Shown: positions 8,237 to 22,619 of the stretch, one piece after another
How positions within the stretch are numbered: position 1 is the stretch's first letter
Layout of the letters: each line of letters opens with the position of its first letter
Assembly (NCBI GenBank): GCA_015689685.1
Contig: WVSL01000006.1
Location: 186,001 to 250,000, forward strand
Source: Rhodobacterales bacterium HKCCE2091
Lineage (GTDB): Bacteria > Pseudomonadota > Alphaproteobacteria > Rhodobacterales > Rhodobacteraceae
Length of the DNA: 64,000 nucleotides
Direction of reading: 5' to 3'
The notes under the pieces: model-generated
The model's database searches: none
The model's input: the letters and a program-made list of their open reading frames with translations, nothing else
What the model was told of the DNA's origin: nothing
Program-made: the position numbers and the translations under genes

Positions 8237-8437
8237 ATGCGTCACATCCCCAAGATCATCTTCGCCCTGCTGGCCTCCATCGGCCTCAGCGCGTGCATGT
8301 CGACCGACATCGAGCGTGCCGGGGCGGGCGCCGTCATCGGCGGTCTCGGCGCCGCGGCGCTCAACGCCAACCCGGTCACCGGTGCCGTCATCGGCGGTGC
8401 CGCGGGCGCGCTCTGCGACGACGTCAACCTGTGCTGA
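8237..8437 (+). CDS. Tiny glycine-zipper lipoprotein
   Basis: A 66-residue protein with a signal peptide ending LSAC (Cys20 predicted lipidated). A glycine-zipper helix follows (GAGAVIGGLGAAALNANPVTGAVIGGAAGA), then a short Cys-containing tail. Such proteins usually sit in the outer membrane or periplasm, like osmotically inducible OsmB. A -10-like TAATCT lies at 8191-8196 with a weak TTCCGG 16 bases upstream. GAGG precedes the ATG. It lies 120 bases before pccA. Confidence 0.78.
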   Translation: MRHIPKIIFALLASIGLSACMSTDIERAGAGAVIGGLGAAALNANPVTGAVIGGAAGALCDDVNLC

Positions 8438-8557
8438 CCGCACGCCGTCCCGCCTGACGGCGGGGCGCTGCGGCGATAGAACACGGCCGGCGGGGCTTGC
8501 CCCCGACCGGCCTTTCACCGATTCGGGACACGGCGTCCGGCGGGGTATGGAGGGGAC

Positions 8558-10603
8558 ATGTTCGAAAAGCTTCTGATCGCGAACCGGGGCGAGATCGCCT
8601 GCAGGGTCATCAAGACCGCGCGCCGGATGGGGATTTCCACCGTCGCCGTGCATTCCGAGGCCGACGCCAAGGCGCTGCACGTCCAGATGGCCGACGAGGC
8701 GGTGCATATCGGCCCGCCGCCGGCCTCCGAGAGCTACATCGTCATCGACAGGATCATGGAGGCGATCAAGGCGACCGGCGCGCAGGCTGTGCATCCGGGC
8801 TATGGTTTCCTGTCCGAAAACAAGAACTTCGCGCGTGCGCTCGATGCCGCGGGCGTCGCCTTCGTCGGCCCGCCGGAGGGCGCGATCGAGGCGATGGGCG
8901 ACAAGATCACCTCAAAGAAGATCGCGGCCGAGGCCGGGGTGTCCACGGTGCCGGGCTACATGGGCCTGATCGCGGACGCGGACGAGGCGGTGAAGATCGC
9001 CGGAGAGATCGGCTACCCGGTCATGATCAAGGCCAGCGCCGGGGGCGGCGGCAAGGGGATGCGGATCGCCTGGAACGACCAGGAGGCGCGCGAGGGCTTC
9101 CAGTCGTCCAAGAACGAGGCCGCCAGCAGCTTCGGTGACGACCGCATCTTCATCGAGAAGTTCGTCACCCAGCCGCGCCACATCGAGATCCAGGTGCTGT
9201 GCGACCAGCACGGCAACGGCGTCTACCTGGGCGAGCGCGAATGCTCGATCCAGCGCCGCAACCAGAAGGTGATCGAGGAGGCGCCGAGCCCGTTCCTCGA
9301 CGAGGCGACGCGGAAGGCTATGGGCGAGCAGGCCGTCGCGCTGGCCAAGGCCGTGGGCTACACCAGCGCGGGCACGGTGGAATTCATCGTCGACGGCGAG
9401 CGGAACTTCTACTTCCTGGAAATGAACACGCGGCTCCAGGTGGAGCACCCGGTGACCGAGCTGATCACCGGGATCGACCTCGTGGAACAGATGATCCGGG
9501 TCGCGAACGGGGAAAAGCTGCCGTTCACCCAGGACGACATCAAGCTGACCGGTTGGGCGATGGAAAGCCGGCTTTATGCCGAGGACCCCTACCGCAACTT
9601 CCTGCCCTCGATCGGGCGGCTGACGCGCTACCGTCCGCCGGTCGAGGTCGCGGCCGGGCCAATGGCCGAGACCGGCACCTGGCACGGCGAGGCCGAGGTC
9701 GGGGAGACCGCCGTCCGCAACGATACCGGTGTCTACGAGGGCGGCGAGATCTCGATGTTCTACGACCCGATGATCGCCAAGCTCTGCACCTGGGCGCCGG
9801 ACCGCGAGGGCGCGATCGAGGCGATGCGGGTCGCGCTGGACGGGTTCGAGGTGGAGGGGATCGGGCACAACCTGCCGTTCCTGTCCGCGGTGATGGATCA
9901 CCCCAAGTTCGTCTCGGGCGACATGACCACCGCCTTCATCGCCGAGGAATGGCCGGACGGGTTCGCGGGCGTCGACCTGCCGGAACCCGAGCTGCGCCGG
10001 ATCGCCGCCGCCGCGGCGGCGATGCACCGGCTGGCCGAGATCCGGCGGTCGCGCATCTCGGGCCGGCTCGGCAACCACGAGCGCCGCGTCGGCGCGGACT
10101 GGGTGGTGACGATGGCCGGGCAGTCCTTCGCACTGACCATCGCGCCGGACCGCGAGGGCGCCACCGTGACCCATGCCGACGGCACCCGGATGCGGGTGAC
10201 GAGCGACTGGTTGCCGGGCCAACCGCTGGCGCGGATCGACATCGACGGCGCGCCGCTGGTGCTGAAGGTCGGCAAGATCCCCGCCGGGTTCCGGGTGCGG
10301 ACGCGCGGGGCCGACATGGACGTGCAGATCCGCGCGCCGCGTGCCGCGGAACTGGCCGCGCGGATGCCCGAGAAGGCGCCGCCCGACACCTCCAAGCTGC
10401 TCCTGTGCCCGATGCCGGGGCTGATCGTGAAGATCGACGTGGCCGAGGGCGACGAGGTCGAGGCCGGGCAGGCGCTCTGCACCGTCGAGGCGATGAAGAT
10501 GGAGAACATCCTGCGCGCCGAGAAGAAGGGCCGGATCGCGTCGATCAAGGCCGCCGCGGGCGACAGCCTCGCCGTGGACGACGTCATCATGGAGTTCGAA
10601 TGA
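8558..10603 (+). CDS. pccA: Propionyl-CoA carboxylase alpha subunit
   Basis: A 681-residue biotin-carrying subunit. Residues 1-450 form the biotin carboxylase (KLLIANRGEIACRVI; ATP-grasp loop ASAGGGGKGMR; EMNTRLQVEHPVTE). A linking domain follows, and a C-terminal biotinyl domain carries EAMKMEN, with Lys647 the biotinylated residue 34 from the end. It makes carboxybiotin from bicarbonate and ATP for PccB. The gene shares ATGA with the following membrane-protein gene, so the two are probably translationally coupled. Confidence 0.97.
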   Translation: MFEKLLIANRGEIACRVIKTARRMGISTVAVHSEADAKALHVQMADEAVHIGPPPASESYIVIDRIMEAIKATGAQAVHPGYGFLSENKNFARALDAAGVAFVGPPEGAIEAMGDKITSKKIAAEAGVSTVPGYMGLIADADEAVKIAGEIGYPVMIKASAGGGGKGMRIAWNDQEAREGFQSSKNEAASSFGDDRIFIEKFVTQPRHIEIQVLCDQHGNGVYLGERECSIQRRNQKVIEEAPSPFLDEATRKAMGEQAVALAKAVGYTSAGTVEFIVDGERNFYFLEMNTRLQVEHPVTELITGIDLVEQMIRVANGEKLPFTQDDIKLTGWAMESRLYAEDPYRNFLPSIGRLTRYRPPVEVAAGPMAETGTWHGEAEVGETAVRNDTGVYEGGEISMFYDPMIAKLCTWAPDREGAIEAMRVALDGFEVEGIGHNLPFLSAVMDHPKFVSGDMTTAFIAEEWPDGFAGVDLPEPELRRIAAAAAAMHRLAEIRRSRISGRLGNHERRVGADWVVTMAGQSFALTIAPDREGATVTHADGTRMRVTSDWLPGQPLARIDIDGAPLVLKVGKIPAGFRVRTRGADMDVQIRAPRAAELAARMPEKAPPDTSKLLLCPMPGLIVKIDVAEGDEVEAGQALCTVEAMKMENILRAEKKGRIASIKAAAGDSLAVDDVIMEFE

Positions 10604-10998
10604 CGCCGACCGGGCGCACGGTCTTCGTGCACCTCTTCGCCTTCGTCTCGGGCATTGCGGCGGCCTGCGCGGTCGTCGTGGTCCTGGGCGGGCTGTTCTT
10701 CGGCGGCGGGCCCGATATCGACCCGGCCGAGGTGACGATGACGCTCGTGCTCGCGGCACTGGCGCTGATCGCGGGGTTCGCGGTCTGGACCTGGCTCGTC
10801 GCCGCCTTCCTGAAGCTGTCGCCGGGCGTCAACTGGTGGGCCGGGGGGCTGGCCTCGCTGATCGGCGTCGTGGCGACCGGGGTCTTCGCGATTTCTCAGG
10901 GATGGGTCGCGCCGTTCGAGGCGACGGTTCTGGCGCTGCTGGTGCTGTTCGCGCTCGGCGGGTGGCTGTCGCATCGCCCGCAGGGCGGGGACGGCTGA
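10600..10998 (+). CDS. Small membrane protein coupled to pccA
   Basis: A 132-residue protein with four hydrophobic segments (near residues 10-30, 48-72, 80-102 and 107-124). Its ATG overlaps the pccA stop as ATGA, which argues for co-translation with pccA. No domain was recognised. The two genes run together, but there is no sequence sign of a role in propionate metabolism. Confidence 0.75.
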   Translation: MTPTGRTVFVHLFAFVSGIAAACAVVVVLGGLFFGGGPDIDPAEVTMTLVLAALALIAGFAVWTWLVAAFLKLSPGVNWWAGGLASLIGVVATGVFAISQGWVAPFEATVLALLVLFALGGWLSHRPQGGDG

Positions 10999-11016
10999 GA
11001 CCCTCCGGACCCGGCC

Positions 11017-11481
11017 TCAACCGCCGCCGCTGCGGAGTTCTTCCTGTCGAAGCGAGAAGTTGTCGATCGCGCGCATGATCTCGCGCACGTCGCGCGGCGA
11101 GGGGCGGCGGAAGCCCACGGTGCCGTCCTTGGCCAGGACGACGATGGCGAAGCCGCGCGGGCGCAGCGCCTGGCGGATCGGGGACCGCGCGGCGGGGTCG
11201 GTATCGACGATCACCACCACGTCGCGCTCCAGCAGCGGACCGGGCCGGTCGGCCAGCAGCGCGAGCTGTTCGATGAAACGCGGGTCGGCGGGGGTGTCCG
11301 CGAACACCACGATCGGGCGGGACACCCAGAGGAACTCGTCAAGCTCCAGCCCCGCCGCGTCGCGGGGGGCGAGCGGGTCGAGAACCGCGTCGGGATCGGT
11401 GTCGGACACGTCCTGCGCCGCCGCCGGAAGCACCGGCAGGGCGAGGGCGAGGGTCAGAAGAAGGGTGCGGGCAAGGGTCAT
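11017..11481 (-). CDS. DUF4174 secreted protein
   Basis: A 154-residue protein with a cleavable signal peptide (hydrophobic residues 4-19, AAAQ at the likely cleavage site). The mature part matches DUF4174: FLWVSRPIVVFADTPADPRF, then VVVIVDTDP and RGFAIVVLAKDGTVGFR, ending with a helix. The layout is like a thioredoxin-fold domain without active-site cysteines. It is likely periplasmic with unknown function. It runs toward the pccA-linked membrane gene, 18 bases between stops. Confidence 0.78.
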   Translation of the reverse strand: MTLARTLLLTLALALPVLPAAAQDVSDTDPDAVLDPLAPRDAAGLELDEFLWVSRPIVVFADTPADPRFIEQLALLADRPGPLLERDVVVIVDTDPAARSPIRQALRPRGFAIVVLAKDGTVGFRRPSPRDVREIMRAIDNFSLRQEELRSGGG

Positions 11482-11614
11482 GCGGTCTCCGGTCTGCCAA
11501 GGATATAGGCAGACGGGCGCCGAAAGCGAAGGGAAACCGGACCGTGGCCGTTCACGACCCGTTCACCCTGTCCGGGGCAGACTGCGCGCGACCAGACGGC
11601 CCGGGACACGCGCG

Positions 11615-12521
11615 ATGGATGTCAGCCTGCATTTCGGTGCCCACCGCACCGCCACCACCACCCTGCAACGGATGCTCGGCCAGTCAGGCCGCTCGCTGCG
11701 CGACGCGGGGCTGGCCTACTGGGGGCCGCGGCGCACCCGGTCGGACCTGTTCCATGGCCTGATCGGCGCCGGCGGGTCGGCCGCGGACGCGCTGCCCTGG
11801 GCGCGCCGGCGCTTCGCCCGGCCCGCCGGCCGCGTCGGTCTGGCGCTGTCCCGGCTGGAGGCGGAGGGCGTCACGCGGCTGGTGGTGTCGGAGGAGAACA
11901 TGCTCGGCTCGATGCGGGCGGTGCTGGCGGCCGAACGGCTCTATCCCGACGCGGGCGCCCGCGCCGACCGGCTGGCCGGGGCCTTCGCCGACCGCTGCCG
12001 CAGGGTCGGCATCGCGATCCGCTGCTACGACGCGTGGTGGGCCTCAGCGCTGGCGTTCTCGCTCCTGCGGGGCGGGCCGGTGCCGGAACCGGCGCTGCTG
12101 GCGCGGCTGGTGCGCCAGCCCCGGACGTGGCGCGCCGTCATCACCGACCTCGCCCGCGCCTTCCCCGACGCCGATGTCCTGGTCTGGAGCCACGAGGCGA
12201 TGGCCGCCCGCCCCGAGGCCGTGGCCGCCGCGCTCTACGCCCGTGACCTGCCGCGCCTGTCGGGCACGCGGGACTGGCACAACGCCGCCCCGATGGCAGC
12301 CGACATGCGCCGCGCGCTGGCCGACCTCGGGGCCGATACCGGGCTGGTCCGCGACCGCATCGGCCGCTTCGCGCCCTTCGACGGCCCCGCCCGGCGGCAC
12401 ATGCAGGCTCAATATGCCGCGGATATCGCCTGGCTCAAAACCGATGCACCGGGGAATATCCGGTATATAGACGATCTGGGGACCAACCCGATCGCGGACG
12501 GACGAGGAAAAGGAACCACCC

Positions 12522-12550
<29 letters not shown>
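11615..12550 (+). CDS. Sulfotransferase-like protein
   Basis: A 311-residue protein whose first residues [16 protein letters not shown] match the 5'-phosphosulfate-binding loop of PAPS-dependent sulfotransferases (usual form GxxKxGTT, here with Arg). A VVSEENM segment and a downstream Trp/Arg-rich helix ([16 protein letters not shown]) fit the fold; the 3'-phosphate site is not obvious. A true sulfotransferase role is therefore uncertain. I chose ATG 11615 because the frame upstream overlaps the opposite-strand signal-peptide gene. Its end overlaps the start of the mutase gene by 29 bases. Confidence 0.62.
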
Positions 12551-14657
<2,107 letters not shown>

Positions 14658-14665
14658 AACCCGGC

Positions 14666-14687
14666 GGCCCGCCCATGTGGGCGGGCC
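14666..14687 (+). terminator. Hairpin after the mutase gene
   Basis: GGCCCGCCC (14666-14674) and GGGCGGGCC (14679-14687) form a perfect 9-bp stem with loop ATGT, nine bases after the stop. There is no T-run. Confidence 0.6.
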
Positions 14688-14851
14688 TGTGGATAAACCG
14701 GGGATAACCCCGGCCCGCGCGTGCCGACTTAGAAGCACGACGCGGCTCCCTTCACGCTAGCTTCAAGGTCCTCGGCCCCCCGCCCGGCGCGCAGGCGGGG
14801 CGGAGGGCAGGGTGGGGCAGCCCCGCGAAGCGGCGGGGCCGGCCCCCGCCG

Positions 14852-16084
14852 CTACTGTGCGGGGGCGGCGGCCGCGCGTTCTTCCTCGGTCCGCGGCGCG
14901 GCTTCCTCCGGGTCCGGTCGCCCGGCCAGCATCAGCGCGCCGTAGCCGATGATGCCCGACACGATCGACCCGCCGAGCACGCCGAGCCGCACGTCGTTCA
15001 TCAGCGCGGGGTCCGCGAAGCTGAGCGAACCGATGAAGAGCGACATGGTGAAGCCTACGCCCGCGAGGCAGGCCACCCCGTAGAGATGCAGCGCCGTCGC
15101 GCCGTGGGGCATCCGGGCGAAGCCCATGCGGATCATCAGCATCGTGATGCCGAACACGCCGATCTGCTTGCCGAGGATCAGGCCTGCCGCGATGCCGAGC
15201 GGCAGCGGCCGGAACATGTCCATCAGCGCCATCCCGGTCAGCACCACGCCCGCGTTGGCGAAGGCGAAGACGGGGATGATGAAGAACTTCACGTAGGGTT
15301 CGAGCCCGTGTTCCAGCGAATGCAGCGGCGACTTGCCCCAGCGGTCGGTCAGCGGGATGCAGAACGCGGTGATGACGCCTGCCAGCGTCGCGTGGACACC
15401 GGATTTCAGCACGAAGTACCACATGATCGCGCCCAGGATCAGCGACGGCGCCATCCGGTGCGCCCCCAGCATCAGCCGCAGCACCAGCCCCGCCAGCGGG
15501 ATCAGCGCGAGCAGCAGGTAATCGACCTTCAGCTCGGCGGTGTAGAACAGCGCGATGATGAGGATCGCCCCGAGGTCGTCGAGGATCGCGAGCGTGAGCA
15601 GGAAGACCTTGAGTGAGGCCGGCGCGCGGCTACCCGCGAGCGCGAGGATGCCCAGCGCGAAGGCGATGTCGGTGGCCGCCGGGATCGCCCAGCCGCCCAG
15701 CGTCGCCGGGTCGCCCCAGTTGATCGCGACGTAGATGATCGCGGGCAGCGCCATGCCCCCGAGCGCGGCCATGCCGGGCAGGACCACGTCGCGCGGGTTG
15801 CGCAGCTTGCCCTCCAGCAGTTCGCGCTTCAGCTCCAGCCCGATCAGGAAGAAGAAGATCGCCATCAGGCCGTCGTTGATCCAGAGGATCAGCGGTTTCT
15901 CCAGCCCCTCGCCCTCCCAGAGCAGGGAGACCTGGCTGGTCAGGATGCCCGCGTAGGCATCGGCGAGGCCCGAATTGGCCACGATCATCGCCAGCACCGC
16001 CGCCGCCATCAGAAGGATGCCGCCCGATGCCTCGTGGTCGAAAAACTTTCCTACGGCCTTCACCGCCACGCGCCTTACCCCCAT
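14852..16084 (-). CDS. nhaA: Na+/H+ antiporter NhaA
   Basis: A 410-residue protein with about twelve membrane helices. Motifs are typical of NhaA: FFFLIGLELKRELLEGKL, ATDIAFALGILALAG (the TDIAF stretch), and LAILDDLGAILIIALFY, whose paired Asp residues bind Na+/H+. The C-terminal helices include GVACLAGVGFTMSLFIGSL. It exchanges two protons for one sodium, giving alkali and salt tolerance. The start ATG 16084 (MGVRRVAV) agrees with the family N-terminus; the longer frame upstream lacks support. It is divergent from the hydrolase gene by 92 bases. Confidence 0.93.
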   Translation of the reverse strand: MGVRRVAVKAVGKFFDHEASGGILLMAAAVLAMIVANSGLADAYAGILTSQVSLLWEGEGLEKPLILWINDGLMAIFFFLIGLELKRELLEGKLRNPRDVVLPGMAALGGMALPAIIYVAINWGDPATLGGWAIPAATDIAFALGILALAGSRAPASLKVFLLTLAILDDLGAILIIALFYTAELKVDYLLLALIPLAGLVLRLMLGAHRMAPSLILGAIMWYFVLKSGVHATLAGVITAFCIPLTDRWGKSPLHSLEHGLEPYVKFFIIPVFAFANAGVVLTGMALMDMFRPLPLGIAAGLILGKQIGVFGITMLMIRMGFARMPHGATALHLYGVACLAGVGFTMSLFIGSLSFADPALMNDVRLGVLGGSIVSGIIGYGALMLAGRPDPEEAAPRTEEERAAAAPAQ

Positions 16085-16176
16085 GCTAAAGGTCAGAAAT
16101 ATCCTTGCAGGTGGGCGCGGAGCGGGAAAAGTCAACCGCGACAAGGTGGAGGTCGGGCGATGGATCGGGGCGTGGC

Positions 16177-16896
16177 ATGACAATCGGGCTTGAAACCGTG
16201 GCCGGGGCGGGGCCGCTCTACCTGCCGGCGGGAACCGGCGCGGTGGACGCGGTGATGATCCTGCACGGCTCCGAGGGGGCCGGGTCGGGCTGGTCGCACC
16301 GCTTTGCCGCGATCCTCGCCGCCCACGGGCTCGCGGCGCTGCCCCATGCCTACGGCGAAGGCGACGTCTGGGGCGCGGGCGACATCGCGGGGGTCGACAT
16401 CTCGGCCATCCCGGCGGTTGGGCGGCGCATCCTCGACCATCCGCGCGTCGCGCGGCTCCACCTTCTCGGCTGGTCGCGCGGGGGCGAGCTCGCGATGCAT
16501 GTCGGGGCCATCGGCGGGGCCGACCTGCCCTTCGCCTCAATCGCCGCCCATGCCGCGGCCGACCACGTCATCCCGGCCTTCGAGATCGCCGCGTTCCGCG
16601 CCGGCCGCGACCGCGACGCGGGCGAGCGCCGGGCCTGGACATGGCCCGGCCGCGACGACCGGCTGGCGCCCGGCGCACCGATCGAGATCGGCCGCTATCC
16701 CGGCCCGGTGTTCCTGTCCGTGGGCACCGCCGACGAGGTCTGGGACCATGCCATGACCCTGCGGCTCGCCGAGCGGCTGCGCGCGGCGGGCAACCCGCCG
16801 GAGCTGTGGGTCGCGGAGGGGCAGGGCCACGCCTTCGACTTCGACACCGAGCCGGAGCTGTGGTCGCGGCTCCTGTCGTTCTTCGCCCGTGCTTGA
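16177..16896 (+). CDS. Alpha/beta hydrolase, dienelactone-hydrolase-like
   Basis: A 239-residue protein with an alpha/beta hydrolase core. The oxyanion region is VMILHGSEGAGSGW and the nucleophile elbow is GWSRGGE (Ser about residue 93). A candidate acid lies in SVGTADEVWD and the catalytic His in EGQGHAFDF. The layout fits DLH-type or BAAT-type hydrolases. The substrate is unknown. I chose ATG 16177 because the longer frame from 16105 overlaps the nhaA promoter region. Confidence 0.75.
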   Translation: MTIGLETVAGAGPLYLPAGTGAVDAVMILHGSEGAGSGWSHRFAAILAAHGLAALPHAYGEGDVWGAGDIAGVDISAIPAVGRRILDHPRVARLHLLGWSRGGELAMHVGAIGGADLPFASIAAHAAADHVIPAFEIAAFRAGRDRDAGERRAWTWPGRDDRLAPGAPIEIGRYPGPVFLSVGTADEVWDHAMTLRLAERLRAAGNPPELWVAEGQGHAFDFDTEPELWSRLLSFFARA

Positions 16897-16941
16897 ACCG
16901 CGCGTCGGGGTCGGGCATCTATCCATCGAAACGGAGACGAC

Positions 16942-18042
16942 ATGGCGCTGCCCGTAAGACAACAGCTGATCTACTGGGGCATCGCCGCGGCGGTGTTCTT
17001 CCTGCTCCTGCTGAAGCTCGGCACCGTGCTGATGCCGTTCATCGTGGGCGGGGCGGTGGCCTATTTCCTCGACCCCGTGGCCGACCGGCTGGAACGGGCC
17101 GGGTTTTCCCGGCTCTGGGCGACCATCGTGATCTGCCTCGTGGCGCTCCTGATCGTGGTGCTCATCATCCTGATCGTGGTGCCGGTGCTGGTCAGCCAGG
17201 CCGCCGACCTGATCGAGGAAGCGCCGACGATCTTCCAGAACCTGCAGGGCTTCATCAGCACCCATTTCCCGTCCGCCGTGGACGAGGGATCGCCCCTGCG
17301 CCAGTCGCTCAACAGCATCGGCGAGGCGATCCAGCAGCGCGGCGGGCAACTCCTGGAAAGCGTGCTGAGCTCGGCCGCGGGCGTCGTCAACGTGCTGGTT
17401 TTCATCGTCGTGGTGCCGGTGGTGTCGTTCTACCTCCTGAAGGACTGGGACCGTCTGGTGGCCGAGATCGACAGCCTGCTGCCACGCGACCACGCGCCGA
17501 CGATTCACCGCCTCGCGCGCGAGATCGACCGCACGCTGGCGGGCTTCGTGCGCGGACAGGGCACGGTCTGCCTGATCCTCGGCGCCTTCTACGCCATCGC
17601 CCTGTCGCTCGTCGGGCTGAACTTCGGGCTGGTCGTGGGGCTGATCGCGGGGCTTCTGACCTTCATCCCCTATCTCGGCGCGCTGATCGGCGGGGTGCTG
17701 GCCATCGGGCTCGCGCTGTTCCAGTTCTGGGGCGAGTGGTGGTGGATCGCCGCGGTCTACGCGATCTTCCAGGCCGGGCAGTTCGTCGAGGGCAACTTCC
17801 TGACCCCGAACCTCGTCGGCTCGTCGGTCGGTCTGCACCCGGTCTGGCTCATCTTCTCGCTGTCGGCCTTCGGGGCGCTGTTCGGCTTCGTCGGCCTGCT
17901 GGTCGCGGTGCCGCTGGCGGCCATCGTCGGGGTGCTGACCCGCTTCGCCATCGAGCAATACCGCCAGAGCCTTCTCTACCGCGGGCTCGAGGGCATCCCC
18001 GAGGCAACCTCCGACGACCCGGGGCCGCAGGCCGGGGCATGA
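16942..18042 (+). CDS. AI-2E family (PerM-like) transporter
   Basis: A 366-residue membrane protein with two N-terminal helices, a large central extracytoplasmic helical segment (residues 60-150) and five to six C-terminal helices. It matches the AI-2 exporter/PerM family, including LGAFYAIALSLVGLNFGLVVGL and a C-terminal NLVGSSVGLHPVWLIFSL. Members have been linked to export of autoinducer-2 or to ion transport; the role here is open. Its stop overlaps hdaA as ATGA, so the two are co-translated. Confidence 0.88.
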   Translation: MALPVRQQLIYWGIAAAVFFLLLLKLGTVLMPFIVGGAVAYFLDPVADRLERAGFSRLWATIVICLVALLIVVLIILIVVPVLVSQAADLIEEAPTIFQNLQGFISTHFPSAVDEGSPLRQSLNSIGEAIQQRGGQLLESVLSSAAGVVNVLVFIVVVPVVSFYLLKDWDRLVAEIDSLLPRDHAPTIHRLAREIDRTLAGFVRGQGTVCLILGAFYAIALSLVGLNFGLVVGLIAGLLTFIPYLGALIGGVLAIGLALFQFWGEWWWIAAVYAIFQAGQFVEGNFLTPNLVGSSVGLHPVWLIFSLSAFGALFGFVGLLVAVPLAAIVGVLTRFAIEQYRQSLLYRGLEGIPEATSDDPGPQAGA

Positions 18043-18725
18043 GCCGCCAGCTGGCCTTCGACCTGCCCCACCGCGCCGCGATGGGGCGGGAGGATTTCTT
18101 CGTCTCGCCCGCGAACGCCGCCGCCGTCGCGGGGATCGAGGCCTGGCGCGACTGGCCCCTGCCCAAGATGGTGCTGGCCGGGCCGCCGGGGGCGGGCAAG
18201 ACGCATCTCGCCCATGTCTGGGCCGGGCTGACCGACGCCACCGTGATCGCCGCCGCCGACCTGCCCGGCCGGACCGAGGCGCTACTGTCCGTCCCCGCGC
18301 TGGCGGTGGAGAACGCCGAGCGGATCGCCGGCGACGCGGCCGCCGAGGAGGCGCTGTTCCACCTGCACAACGCGCTGGAACAGCGGGGCGCGCCGCTCCT
18401 GCTGACGGCGTGGGACGCGCCGGAACGCTGGCATCTCGGCCTGCCCGACCTCGCCAGCCGGATGGCGCAGGCTGGCCTCTTGCGGATGTCGCCCCCGGAC
18501 GAGCCGCTGTTGTCGGCCGTGATGCTGAAGCTGGCCCATGACCGGGGCCTTGCCGTCACCCCCGCGACCGTGACCTACGCGCTCGGGCGGATCGACCGGT
18601 CCTTCGCCGCCGCCGGGGCCTTCATCGCGGCGCTGGACGCGCGGGCGCTGGAGCTTGGCCGGAAACCGACCCGCGATCTCGCCCGTCTGGTGCTTGACGC
18701 GGGGGCGGGTGGCGACTTGTCATGA
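18039..18725 (+). CDS. hdaA: HdaA, DnaA-related regulator
   Basis: A 228-residue AAA+ protein related to the ATPase domain of DnaA. Walker A is GPPGAGKTHLAH (about residues 46-57). The region usually holding Walker B reads LAVENAERIAGD, a weak form in which the acidic pair is altered. The C-terminus (DRSFAAAGAFIAALDARALELGRKPTRDLA) fits the domain-III lid of Hda. The N-terminal RQLAFDLPH is the clamp-binding-like motif (QLxFDLP) that ties Hda to the sliding clamp for inactivating DnaA-ATP. Its place between the AI-2E gene and ppk is typical for the group. Confidence 0.9.
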   Translation: MSRQLAFDLPHRAAMGREDFFVSPANAAAVAGIEAWRDWPLPKMVLAGPPGAGKTHLAHVWAGLTDATVIAAADLPGRTEALLSVPALAVENAERIAGDAAAEEALFHLHNALEQRGAPLLLTAWDAPERWHLGLPDLASRMAQAGLLRMSPPDEPLLSAVMLKLAHDRGLAVTPATVTYALGRIDRSFAAAGAFIAALDARALELGRKPTRDLARLVLDAGAGGDLS

Positions 18726-18756
18726 ACCCGTCACGCAAGGCCAATATCGCGAAGCC

Positions 18757-20931
<2,175 letters not shown>

Positions 20932-20964
20932 CCGCCGACCTGCCCATGTGCCAAGCAGGGCGCG

Positions 20965-22533
20965 ATGATGGGAGAGGCCGCCATTCTGGGACCGGGCGGG
21001 GCCGAGGATCATCCCGAATGGGGGCCCTTCGGCGTACCGCTGTTCGACGGCCCCGATGCCCGGGCGCTGGCCCGCGTGGGCGTTATCGACATCGGGTCGA
21101 ACTCCGTCCGGATGGTGGTGTTCGACGGCGCGGCGCGGTCGCCCGCCTACTACTTCAACGAAAAGCTTCTCTGCGGGCTCGGCGAGGGCTTCGCCGAAAC
21201 CGGGCGGCTCAACGCCAAGGGCCGGGTGCGCGCGCTGAAGGAGCTGCGGCGCTTCGCGGCGTTGGCCCGCGGCATGGGCGTGTCGCCGCTGGTGACGGTC
21301 GCCACCGCGGCGGTGCGCGACGCCGAGGACGGGGCCGAGTTCCGCGCCGAGGTCGAGGCCGAGACCGGGCTGCGGATGCTGGTCGTCGAGGGATCGGAGG
21401 AAGGCCGGCTGTCCGCGCAGGGCGTCCTGCTCGGCTGGCCCGGCGCCGAGGGTCTGATGTGCGACATCGGCGGCTCGTCGCTGGAACTCGCCGAGCTCCT
21501 CGGCGGGGGCAAGGTCGGGCGCTCGCGGACGTCCGATCTCGGGCCGCTGAAGCTGATGGGGCTCGACGGCGGCAAGAAGGCCATCCGCGCCCATATCGAG
21601 GACCGGATCGAGGCGCTTCGTGCCGAATTCCCCGGCCGGCCGGAACGGCTGTTCCTCGTCGGCGGGTCGTGGCGCGCCATCGCCCGGGTCGACATGGAAC
21701 GCCGGGGTTACCCGCTGAAGGTGCTGCACGAGTACCGCATGACACCCAAGGCGATCCTCGACACCATCGCCCACATCGCGGCGACCGACGTGGCCGAGCT
21801 GCGGTCCGGGACCGGCACCTCCGAGGCGCGGATGCGGCTCGTGCCGCTGGCCGCCGAGGTGCTGAAGAAACTGGTCCGGACCTTCCGCCCGCAGGAAGTC
21901 GCGATTTCCTCCTACGGCATCCGCGAGGGCCTGCTCTACGAGCAGATGTCCGAGGAGCTTCGCCACCGCGACCCGCTGATCGAGGCCGCCCGCCACGCCG
22001 AGGCGATGTCGGCGCGGAAACCCGGCTTCGGCCGCAAGCTGCACAAGTTCGTGGAGCCGCTGTTCCACCGCGTCTCGCCCGCCCGTCACCGGGTCATGCG
22101 CGCGGCCTGTCTCCTGCATGACGTGAGCTGGCGCGCCCATCCCGACTACCGCGCGGAGGTCTGCTTCGACAACGCGACCCGCGCCAACCTGGGCGGCCTG
22201 ACCCACGGTGAGCGGGTATATCTCGGCCTCGCGCTCCTGCATCGCTACAAGTCCTCGCGCCAGGGCACGAACTTCGAACCGCTCCTGTCGCTCCTGCCGG
22301 AGAAGGACGTAACCGAGGCCGAGATACTCGGCCGCGCCATGCGCTTCGGCGCGATGTTCACCGTCGACAACCCCGGCGACCACGGCGCGCTGAAGCACTA
22401 CCCGAAGAAGAACGTGCTGGAACTGACGCTGAAGACAGCCGACGGACGTGCGCTCTACGGCGAGGTGACGGAGGCGCGGCTGAAGGCACTTGCCGGCGCG
22501 ATGGGGGCGGAGCTGGTGGTGAAGGGGCTCTGA
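20965..22533 (+). CDS. ppx: Exopolyphosphatase / GppA family
   Basis: A 522-residue ASKHA-fold phosphatase. [16 protein letters not shown] near residues 36-51 and [13 protein letters not shown] form the phosphate loops, and [15 protein letters not shown] ends the Ppx/GppA core. The remaining ~190 residues are an HD-like helical region with [12 protein letters not shown]. It removes terminal phosphate from polyphosphate and perhaps from pppGpp, balancing the ppk gene just upstream. Thirty-three bases separate it from ppk, so one operon is likely. Confidence 0.93.
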   Translation: MMGEAAILGPGGAEDHPEWGPFGVPLFDGPDARALARVGVIDIGSNSVRMVVFDGAARSPAYYFNEKLLCGLGEGFAETGRLNAKGRVRALKELRRFAALARGMGVSPLVTVATAAVRDAEDGAEFRAEVEAETGLRMLVVEGSEEGRLSAQGVLLGWPGAEGLMCDIGGSSLELAELLGGGKVGRSRTSDLGPLKLMGLDGGKKAIRAHIEDRIEALRAEFPGRPERLFLVGGSWRAIARVDMERRGYPLKVLHEYRMTPKAILDTIAHIAATDVAELRSGTGTSEARMRLVPLAAEVLKKLVRTFRPQEVAISSYGIREGLLYEQMSEELRHRDPLIEAARHAEAMSARKPGFGRKLHKFVEPLFHRVSPARHRVMRAACLLHDVSWRAHPDYRAEVCFDNATRANLGGLTHGERVYLGLALLHRYKSSRQGTNFEPLLSLLPEKDVTEAEILGRAMRFGAMFTVDNPGDHGALKHYPKKNVLELTLKTADGRALYGEVTEARLKALAGAMGAELVVKGL

Positions 22534-22619
22534 CAGCGGACAGTCGCGGGAAGAGCGGGTCAGAACCTGTCGGCCGAACGCCCGCTCGGGACCAGCCTAG
22601 CGTTGCCAGCGGGGGGGCG

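Noticed and set aside
18039-18725. Full-length DnaA
   Set aside because: Only the AAA+ part is present, with the clamp-binding-like N-terminus and no DNA-binding domain IV, so it is HdaA-like.
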